This document shows positions 55,565 to 64,000 of a DNA stretch of 64,000 nt, in pieces. A program made the translations under genes and the position numbers. The notes under the pieces are model-generated. The model searched no databases. It was not told the DNA's origin and saw nothing but the letters and a program-made list of their open reading frames with translations. Source of the DNA: Gossypium raimondii. Lineage: Eukaryota > Streptophyta > Magnoliopsida > Malvales > Malvaceae. Location of the stretch: NCBI RefSeq assembly GCF_025698545.1, contig NC_068570.1, positions 6,324,001 to 6,388,000 of the forward strand, in the 5' to 3' direction. Numbering within the stretch: position 1 is the first letter of the stretch; every line of letters begins with the position of its first letter.

Positions 55565-57101
55565 TGTAACGCCCCAAAAATTTAAGAGTTTAATTGTGAG
55601 AATTTGCAGTAATTAGAATTCAGTATCTCTGGTTCTGTGCTTTGCTTTTATGTTTAAGGTCTGGAATTCGGTATCAAATGTTATCGTTCTTTTATTTTTC
55701 AAAAATCTTAGTTTTTTTTTTTTGTTCTTCCTTCTTTTATTTTTCTTCTTTTCTACAATTGATTTTATGTGAATTACGAAGTCTTCCACAAAATCAACAC
55801 ATATTCATAACTCAACAAAAATAGAGTGGATGCCATTCAACAAACTGAAGAAACACCAACTCCCACTCTTCAAGGTTACCAGGAAACAGATAATGGGTCA
55901 TGTAAGCGATGACTTTAATCACTGATTAAGGATTATCTTATAACTATTTTAGGATTTATCTATTTATTTATTACAAGATTCTTCTGAATTCAAGAAAAAA
56001 AGTGAATTTCGAACAAAATAGAAGAGGAAAATAAACAAAAGCTGAAATCTAAGAATCGGTTTCAGATGCTAATTAAGAACATAGCCTTACATACATTCTC
56101 TTCCCTAGTAAAAACTGTCATTTGAAGAAAAATTGTTGCATATTTCAACAGATATTTGTAGAAAAGAATGTAAATGGATACAAAGCCTCAAGTAGCAAAC
56201 TCTTTTGAAACTAAACCCAGTTTTTTTTACACGTAATATGCAAAATTCCTCATTTTGAGAAAAAATTTTACCAACCAAAATATTGAATTAATCGAATATA
56301 GAACACTTTATCCCACTAAAAGTTTAAAATATTGACAACACCGTTGGAGTTCAACAATATAATCGGTCATGCATTAAACGAAAAGAGCGAAAAAGATAAA
56401 CCCAAAATGGAAACATTATTTATGTCGAGAAAGAAGCAAAAAAATAGGTTCAATAAATGGGTTTTGAGAGAAAAAATACCAGAGCTGTAGATGGAGGGAA
56501 AAATATCTAAGAAAGTAAGAAACCTTCAATAGCTGAGAAAGAAAAGGCCTGAGCTTTAGGGTTTAGACATAGGAATAAATACCTTAAATTTTCTCAAATT
56601 CAAAGCAAACTTCTGAAAAAAAAAGAAGTAAATTAGTACCAAAAACGAATAAAAGATAAACAAAGATAAAATAAAACGAGAGAGAGGCGGGTGAAGGGAG
56701 TAAAAAGCAGCAAAGATGGAAGAACGAGCAATGAAGATGACGGAAGGAAGAGGGAAAGAGAGAAGTAAACAAAGTGTAGAACAGAGAACGGCGTTAAAAT
56801 GAAGGTAGATAGTGGCTAGGGGTACGGATGAGCCAACGTAAGTGAGTGAGGTTTTGCAATGACGAGCAAGGGGAGGCGGTAGGAGGTCGCCGAATGAAGG
56901 AGCAAACCACCGTGATGATGGAAAGCTTGTGGCGGCTGATGGGAAAGAGAGGATAAAGGAAACGAAGTACTTTACCTTTTAGGTTTTTATGAAGGTTTGT
57001 TGATACCAGTTCTGAGAAAAAAGAACCTTTTGGGAAAAACACCTTTATCTTTAGCGGCATTTTTAATCCAAACGCCACTAAAAACTTGTTTTACTGTAGT
57101 G
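55565..57101. mobile_element. Insertion with a CACTA-like right end
   Basis: The right end (57049-57101) reads tttagcggcatttttaatccaaacgccactaaaa...ttttactgtagtg, the same palindrome and terminus style as the CACTA element at 41976-46503. It is followed by AAT (57102-57104), and AAT also precedes 55565. The left border, however, starts tgtaacgccccaaaaattt rather than CACTA, so the left end is either lost or a different element. The interior holds no recognised gene; its right third is purine-rich. Confidence 0.45.
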
Positions 57102-57725
57102 AATGATATGTTATATAGCAAGAACTCATTGGCAATTCATATGATATAAATATGAACAATGGATCAGGATTACTATATATATTAACCCCAAAAGTATTCA
57201 GCTCTGTTTTTTCTTCATATGTGAAACAGAGGCAGGAATATGGAGGACATCATATTTTAGTTTATTGTTTTTTGAAAATGGCCAAGTTCTTAATTAATAT
57301 CGTCGATGAAATATAGATAGAAATATAAATTTATTGCCAGATTCAATGAAACGTGACAATAGCGGTACTCGAATTACAAACAGAAAAGACATGACAAACT
57401 TGCAATCTGATTATCTAAATCCTTGTTTCTTTTGTAATCAACAAATATATGTGTTAATACGAGAAGAAGGGGATGATTATATTCCAAGGACTATTTCTCT
57501 TACCTATGTAAAGTAGAAATGTCTCATATCATTCGAGATGAAAAAGCTATAGCTTCGTGATTCTAGAAGATTGTTTTCTCTCATGTATGCAGAATTGGGA
57601 ACTTGGCAGCCCCATGAATTAGCAATATTTGAATTGAAGAATAAGGATTTGCAATCTCCCACCTTATCACTCGACCATGTCGCCAAAAAGCTAACAAAAA
57701 CAAGAGAGTATCCCTTTTTTTATTT
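57102..57725 (+). pseudogene. Possible pararetrovirus-like ORF remnant (3' part)
   Basis: After the inserted element, coding-like sequence resumes in pieces: an open segment at 57188-57316 (KVFSSVFSSYVKQRQEYGGH), a 60-residue frame at 57334-57516 with CFFCNQQIYVLIREEGDDY, and a segment near 57600-57720 (TWQPHELAIFELKNKDLQS). Composition and lysine/isoleucine-rich style match the 54434-55564 part, and same-strand order suggests one disrupted region. No conserved viral enzyme motif is seen, so the family is uncertain. Confidence 0.3.
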
Positions 57726-60700
57726 TTTGTTTGAATCCATACCTTAATTGGTTATAGTATCTTAAGACACACAATATCTAAAAGCTCTCCCTTTCTTTTC
57801 TATTGAAAAAAAATATATGGATTCTCAAAGTATAACTAATTCGAAGTTAGTTTTATACATATGACCAGCAAGGAGAAAAAAATGAAATAGCTAAATGATG
57901 GTGTACAATATCAGTCAAGCATAAACTCTATGTTTGTGGATGCAATCCCCGGAAAAGGGTTAGCATGGTAGTTCTTGATACTCGGTAGGTACCAAATAAA
58001 TGATTAGGGAATTGGGGTTTACCAGAAAAAAATGGGTCTAACATTTAGGGATGCGATAAGATATCTAAGAAATTATTTCATTGAACATATTCTCTCAAGA
58101 TCCACTAATAGCAACACAGATTAAGTGCCCCGTCCAAGCCAAGGAACTTACTTCGAGTGATGTTGATAAATGACGATTGAGATAAGATTTGGTGTTTTTG
58201 ACACACGAAACATTTGTTTTCCATTTCATTTGTTGGTGTAATTGTTGAGGCAAAATGAGTCGATAGTTGTTGACTGGCACTCGGCAGTATCAACTGTAGA
58301 CTGCCACTGAGGTAGTTTTAATATTTCTCTTATTCGGTTTGACAATTTAATGAAGAAATCTTTGGACCTGGTTATCTAATGTTTTATTGAAGATACTTTG
58401 GTCCATTTATGGAAATCAATCCTTGGTAATTTGAATATTAGATTAGATACGAGTGAATCAAATAATCCCTTGAAACATAGAGAATCGATGAAAACTATGT
58501 AGTTGTTTTGGAATTCAGATCTTCGATTGATTGATTGTACTTTGATTATTGTGATTGTAATAGTTATTTTCAAGGTGTTACTTTGTATTCACTTAGATTC
58601 TGTGTTAGCAAGATGAATTGAATATTTTGTACGGGTTGTCTAGGTTTTGTAAGAAGCTTCTTGAGAACACTTGAATCTGTTCATTTAGGAACTATTTTAG
58701 TGAGAGAGTGCAAAGGTTGTATTGTAAGCATTGTTAAGAGTGTTTACTTCCCAAGTTCTCAATGAGAGGATAGTGGAATTTCTCACTAATCTAGGCTTTT
58801 GTGGACGTAAGGAAACAGAACTGCGTAAAAAACCTTGGTGTTATTTTTGTTTTGTTGGCACAGTTTATCGCAATGCTAAGCCATAGTGGCCACTACAACC
58901 TAGCACTTCCATTTCACTTCTTGTGTTAAACAAATAAGCAACTTAAGGTAGCAACAATAACCAACTCGATATTAAGTATAAAGTAGAAATAAATAATAGA
59001 AAAAGGGCTCTAGTATAATGATTTTCATTAGTACGTAACCCAAATGTATACCACCACTGATAAAACACCAAAGTAAGTGATATCCATTGGGCTAGGAATA
59101 TCCCCTCAAGTAAAAGCTTCCACAATTGATTAACCAAAATGAAGATCTCAAATTGCATAAGCAATCGATCTTACATGTAAAGGATATTGTATCCAAGCCT
59201 CAAAATTTCCTTGTTTAGTTGCATGAAATAGATTTTTAGAAGTTCACACAAAATTATTGTTAATTACTTGAAGTGAGAAGCAAAAATATTCTAATAAAGA
59301 CGCTCCTCCGTAATATCATCACACTTTCAAAGTCATGCATAATAGCAATTCCAAATTAAATCAAACAAACATCAGGGTCCCGAGCTTATCCTTAGAAATC
59401 TTAAGGCCATAATACATTTCAAATCCTCCTAGCTAGTACCTTACTATGATAATTCTTGCAAGGAAGAATGCTCATGTTGTTACAATTTCACCCAAGAGGT
59501 AATGGGTTGCCCCTATGTCCTTGTACAATGCTCAAGGTTTTAGGTTGAATAGTAAAAAAACTTTTAATTTATTATGAACCTAAATGATGGGTTCAATAAG
59601 TTCTTGCCAATAATCACATTAGCTAAATAGAAATATTAAACTAAAAGCTCATACAAAATGAGCATCTAAGAAAAGAAGGCCATGTATAAATAATGAAGAA
59701 CCATAAGATTGAATTACATGGGATGTATGTGTCTATAAGAAATCGTAAAGCCACCCATCAATAGCAATAAAACTATTCACAAAATTCCCTCATATGATAT
59801 AAGTTACCACCTCTCAATCACTTATATTACCCCAAACATCTTATTGCATTTTCCAAATGAAATGGAATATTACTACTAAAATTGAATCATACATCCAGAA
59901 TAGTCTTAAAAGACATTATCTTAAATGGATACTTGAAATATCCCTCCTCTTCAAGGCTTACCACAAGGGAAACAAAAACCAATATTTTCTTTAGTTAATA
60001 TAAATGCAAATTACAAGAAAATAAAATACGTGCTTAGATGTGGGTGTTTTGTATCCATTAAGCAAACTATATATGTGATAATTTCATTGAAAAAAATATC
60101 AAAATCGTGGTATTTATTTCAATCAAGATTGGGTTTCTATGCCAAATGTTATGCCCGTAACTTTGAGGGGTATTCACATTTGACATATGCCTACTTTGTT
60201 AGAGATCTTTAGATAATATTATTTCGTACTACAATCCAGTGGAGGAGTTTTAGGACACCCTTGGGGAAATGCATCGTACTAAAATTCAAGGTTCCTTTCA
60301 GATTTTTATAAAGTTGTGATTTTAGCTCTTTATAGGACTTCATCATGCCAGACTTCACCTCATAAAGAAAGTCTTTGGTGCCCTCCACTTGAGTCAGGAC
60401 ATCATAAACGATAGACTTAATATTGGCCATCTAAACCTCCATGGTCACCAACAAGTCTTTTAAGCTTCCTCTGTAACACCTCTTACCTGCACCAATGTTT
60501 GATACGGGAGAGAGATGCCATTGAACCATACATAGCTAAAATCTCAAAATTTTGTAATAAATCAAAATTTGAAACAATTTAATAAAATCATATAATTTAG
60601 ATAAAAATCATTTTGAAGGTTGTAAAATTATTTTAAAATAAAAACACTTCATGAGTGGTTGCAAATATCAATATCCAAATACGAGTTTTAGAAGGCTCAA

Positions 60701-61769
60701 AATAGTCAAAAACAAACCAATGGGCACTAGACATGGGCTATGTATTGATACATATTGCTTGTCTACGTATATCCACATATGTCATGCAATAGAAAATTCT
60801 TCAAATTCCTGAAATATAATGTATGGAAGATTAGGTAACCTTGTATTGACGACCCTTAAACTAGACATAACCCCAATTTGTTTGGAGCTAAAGAGTCACG
60901 ACATTATCACAAAAAATAGCAAATTCTTCATTTTCAAACTCTCGTCAATGGTCATCCCGAATTCAAGTGATTTTCTTACCCATATGTGAGAGAGCTTGAA
61001 CCGTAGTTCTATGAAAATTTGCAGCTTCCAATCACTGATTCAAGGAGGTATATGTAAACAATCAAAAGTAAATGAGTTACTACATGAGATAGAACTATAT
61101 AAAATGGCAGAAAAGAATAAATTTTTGGACGAAAAATTAAGAAATGTTAGAACATGTAAAACAAATTGAATTAATTAGTGAGACATTAAATTAGAACACA
61201 CTACAAAAGATCTATTTTCATCCTTATTTAACTAAAACTAAACCAACATTACATGCATAATTATTTATAATATATTTTCAAAAATACTTAAATTCCTCTA
61301 TTAATTTTAGTGACTTCCATAAGAGCTGATTTTATATTATATAGATAAGTTTAATTAACATAATACTGTCTAATATTCACAATAATCAATATAAAATATC
61401 AAAGTTTTAAACTGATGCAATTTCACCCTAATTTTTTGTCAAAACTATGTTCTTTTATTTTTAAAAGATTTTAAAATGAATCTCAAAGATTATTAACTTA
61501 ATTAAAATAAATAAACCCTATTTACTACTGTAAAAGACTCATGAGAGCTGAAAATATAATATATATACACACTAATAAGATTTAAAAATTAATTGTAAAA
61601 GACAATTTTAACCTTATTTAATCTAAAAGGTTAAAAATTAAAATTAATATTGGATATAAATAAAACTAAGCTCACAATTAAAATAAAATTCATAAAATAA
61701 TATTTAAAAGAAAATTTATTTAATTGAATACATAATAATGGAATTTATATAGAAAGTGAAAATACTTAA
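57726..61769. other. Unassigned AT-rich region
   Basis: I read both strands and found no confident gene. The frame at 60209-60430 on the minus strand (MANIKSIVYDVLTQVEGTKD...) looks like a gag-type coiled coil. The text tgtaacacctcttacctgcacc at 60473 resembles the start of a gypsy LTR, but no second end or polymerase domain was found. The rest is non-coding or too decayed to name. Confidence 0.35.
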
Positions 61770-62025
61770 TTATTTGGTTAAAAGCAAGAAATAGATAGAT
61801 AAATGAAAAAAAAATATCATCATTCGAGGCCAATCCATTTCAGAATAATCATGGTGTAATAGTTGAAGAGTTTTATCTGATGGTTGCATGAATATAAATC
61901 TTTTCAAAGGTCTTGAGAACGCCAATGCTGCCAAACTATCAGCTAGTTTGTTGCCTTCTTTGAAGATATGTGTAATCTGAACCATTCAAAAACGTTGAAG
62001 TAGATCCTTAATGGCTCGTATCACA
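61770..62025 (-). pseudogene. LINE-type RNase H fragment
   Basis: The frame 61770-61985 contains VQITHIFKEGNKLADSLAAL, the C-terminal segment of the RNase H-like domain (RVT_3) of plant LINEs and related proteins; the conserved Asp of the LAD motif is present. About 40 bp upstream the same phase reads AVIRAIKDLLQRF before a TGA, so the domain once extended further. No reverse transcriptase is nearby. It is more conserved than the fragment at 28554-28760. Confidence 0.55.
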
Positions 62026-62087
62026 GCTAAATATTATTTAAATTTAATATACCTATTATTTATATAGTGAATATATTATATAGATAG

Positions 62088-62855
62088 GTAAACTACCAAA
62101 ATAGTTACTTTTGTTTGAAATATTACGTTTTAGTCACTTATGTTATCGTGTTGTAACATTTTGTCACTGAGTCTTTAATTGTCATTAATGGTGTAACGGA
62201 AAGCTGACATGACACGTTAAATCATCATTTCAAATGAAAATTTTAGGTTAAATTATACAATTGGTCCCTATATTTTTTCATTTTGAGCAATCTAATATTT
62301 TTCTTTTATGTTCTTTTAACTTTCTTTTCTTTTTCTTTTTTTTCATTCTATTCTGCTTCTCCCTCTGTTTTCCTCTCTTCTTTATTTCTTTTAACGTAAA
62401 TTTTCTATGTTTTTCATTTGTTAAAACTAGTCCACAAGCTCACCTCACTCGAAAAAAATTAAATTGTTCAAAAAAATAAAAGTATAGGGACTAGCTTTAA
62501 CAAATGGAAAACATAGAAAAACTACATTAAAAGAAATGGAGAAGGGAGGAAAACAGAGGGAGAAGCAAAAGAGAATAGAAAATAAAGGAAAAAAAAAAAG
62601 AGAAAGTGAATAGAACATAAAAGAAAAAAATTAAATTGCTCAAAACGAAAAAATATGGGAACCAATTGTATAAATTAACCTAAAATTTTTGTTTGAATTG
62701 ATGATTTGATATGCCATGTCAGTTTATAGATATACCGTTAACGGCAATTAATGACTCAGTAACTAAAATGTTACAACGCGATAACGTAAGTGACCAAAAC
62801 GTAACATTTCAAACATAAGTGACTAAAATATAACTTGAGATAAATAAAAATAACT
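62088..62855. mobile_element. Long foldback (MITE-like) element with ~370-bp arms
   Basis: The left arm (about 62088-62440) is repeated in reverse complement at about 62465-62855. Shared blocks include acgttttagtcacttatgttatcg, gtgttgtaacattttgtcactgag, ttttaggttaaattatacaattggtccc, catattttttc-ttttgagcaat and ctccctctgttttcctc. The same 10 bp, ATATAGATAG, stands directly outside each end (62078-62087 and 62856-62865), consistent with a 9-10 bp Mutator-type target duplication. No coding capacity. It lies about 170 bp upstream of the cyclophilin start codon. Confidence 0.8.
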
Positions 62856-63023
62856 ATATAGATAGATTCACTTTCCATATTATTTGTAATTTTTTATAAC
62901 ATTATATTAAAATTGAAAAAGAAAAAAAAATAAACTAAAAAGAATAGTTGTGTAGGCCCCGCTCTCCCCCTAGCTTCCAAGTTCCAACCACTCCAATCTC
63001 CTTCTGCTCCTTTCACTACTCTC

Positions 63024-63684
63024 ATGGCCTCCCCTCTATCACCAATCCATCCTCTACCCTTTCTCTCTTCTTCGTCCACCGCTACCACCCTCACTCGCCG
63101 CTCTCTTCTCCTCTCCTCCACCCTCACCACTACCCTCCCCACCACCTCTCTCTCATTACCACCTCAACTAGACACCAACATAACCGACCGGGTCTACCTT
63201 GACTTCTCCCTCTGCCCGACCTACTTCCGCAACGCTACTGCCGCCGACAGCATCCCTCTATGCTCCGACCCTTCTCCGTTAGGCCGCCTAGTCCTCGGCC
63301 TCTACGGCAACCTCCTTCCTCTAACTGTCTCCACTTTCAAGCGCATGTGCACCTCTTCCTCCTACAAAAACACCCTCGTCCACAAAATATTCCCTGGGCA
63401 GTTCTTCCAAGCTGGACGCCAAGGCCGCAGTAGAGAATACGGCGAAGTCCGTTTGCCCCCTGCCTTGGACTTGCCTCGGAACACTGAGACTGTCGACTCT
63501 AAGGCCTTCTTGCTTAGACATTCAAGGCCCGGTGTCGTTTCCCTTTGTTTGTCAGAGAACGACGACGACGATGAAGTTAAGCTTGATTCTGAGTATAGGA
63601 ATGTTGAGTTCTTGATTACTACAGGGCCTGGCCCCTGTCCTCAACTCGATAACAACAACATTGTTTTTGGGACCGTGCTTGAAG
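63024..63684 (+). CDS. CYP28: Chloroplast cyclophilin-type peptidyl-prolyl isomerase, exon 1 (CYP28-like)
   Basis: Exon 1 gives 220 residues plus one base, ending at a donor gaag|gtaagg (63684/63685); the rest lies beyond the window or in unseen exons downstream. Residues 1-48 are Ser/Thr/Leu-rich, a plastid transit peptide; RR at 25-26 before SLLLSSTLTTTL suggests twin-arginine targeting to the thylakoid lumen. The cyclophilin domain starts near 55 (DRVYLDFSL), with LGLYGNLLPLTVSTFKRM, HKIFPGQFFQAGR at 120-132 and VVSLCLSENDDDDE at 171-184, then FLITTGPGP and NIVFGTVLEG. The catalytic Arg of classical cyclophilins is Lys121 and the Phe after PG is Gln126, so isomerase activity may be weak. 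By recognition it resembles Arabidopsis CYP28 (At5g35100). The foldback element sits in its promoter. Confidence 0.8.
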
Positions 63685-64000
63685 GTAAGGTTTTGGTCTC
63701 TATTTTATGTCTGAAATTGTTGAAATTAGTTCCATTTTATGTGGTTTTTGGGTGTCTAGTCTTGTCGAATTCCATAACAGATCACGATTATATATAATCT
63801 TGGAATAAATTAAGGAATAACTGAAGAAATATATTCGAAATTTGGATTTGTTGAGATTAAATGTCATAGTTTTTATTTAGCAGAGGACTGGTTTCTATAT
63901 ATCATGACAGTAGTCTAAATTGTGGTCTCTGTGTTAAGGTTTGCATGTCATCGTCTTTGAATGCCCTTGTCTTTATGAAGATATGACCTCCTCATTGCGA
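63685..64000 (+). other. Start of intron 1 of the cyclophilin gene
   Basis: AT-rich sequence after the gtaagg donor. The exon frame could run on to a stop at 63795, but these residues (KVLVSILCLKLLKLVP) do not look like cyclophilin, so this is taken as intron. No acceptor with following cyclophilin sequence is seen before the window ends. Confidence 0.65.

Noticed and set aside
62894-63145. Minus-strand Arg/Glu-rich frame over the cyclophilin start
   Set aside because: It is the complement of the Ser/Thr/Pro-rich transit peptide coding region.
1-64000. tRNA, rRNA or snRNA genes
   Set aside because: I looked for tRNA-like A and B boxes and cloverleaf ends and for rRNA text and found none; the tRNA-like strings present are retrotransposon primer-binding sites.

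Overview
This window is plant nuclear DNA. It is AT-rich and dominated by nested LTR retrotransposons, with DNA-transposon fragments and a few short genes. The mix of Ty1/copia, Athila/Tat-like gypsy and CACTA elements, a CYP82-like P450 remnant and a plastid cyclophilin suggests a dicot. Gossypium (cotton) is my best guess, by recognition only.

The unifying feature is a dispersed cluster of one small gene family. Its members encode proteins of about 85-110 residues with a core ERRPYHRNCQCALHNLKG and a Cys/His pattern C-x-C-x2-H-x5-C-x3-C. I see eight loci. Four have full-length frames (4564-4896, 19470-19802, 22364-22687, and 29802-30131 on the minus strand). One has a shortened C-terminus (1417-1671). 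Three are broken (14338-14460, 38686-38815, 50043-50237). Each carries up to about 0.8 kb of shared upstream sequence, and orphan promoter pieces lie near 31225 and 34985. At 13190-14460 the shared promoter and 5' leader stand in front of an unrelated, full-length gene (13627-14154, a conserved PKPRR-type family). The decayed small gene follows it, so this locus is a chimera.

Layout: 1-5.2 kb, small-gene copies 1 and 2; 5.47-10.2 kb, decayed copia A; 10.2-12.03 kb, truncated copia B ending in an inverted duplication; 13.2-14.5 kb, chimeric gene; 14.5-18.8 kb, LTR-bounded non-coding element with an Athila/Tat-like LTR inside; 18.8-27.9 kb, copies 4 and 5, the latter with a young near-intact copia C (22793-27771) in its 3' flank; 28-31 kb, LINE fragment and inverted copy 6; 31.8-36.6 kb, LINE tail and gypsy solo LTR (32512-34746); 36.6-37.0 kb, solo LTR of the copia B family; 38.1-48.3 kb, broken copy 7 carrying copia D (38914-48223), itself split by a CACTA element (41976-46503); 49.7-51.2 kb, broken copy 8 and a P450 exon pseudogene; 51.85-54.1 kb, Athila/Tat gag plus LTR; 54.4-57.7 kb, a possible endogenous pararetrovirus remnant interrupted by a CACTA-like insertion; 57.7-62 kb, unassigned sequence with a LINE RNase H fragment; 62.09-62.86 kb, long foldback element; 63.02 kb to the end, first exon of a chloroplast cyclophilin (CYP28-like).

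Five insertions show exact target-site duplications: copia C AGATC, copia D TAATC, CACTA ATA, gypsy solo LTR AAAAT, copia solo LTR GATTA. The foldback element has a 9-10 bp repeat. Homology calls rest on recognised motifs, not on searches. Differences between LTR pairs were counted by eye.
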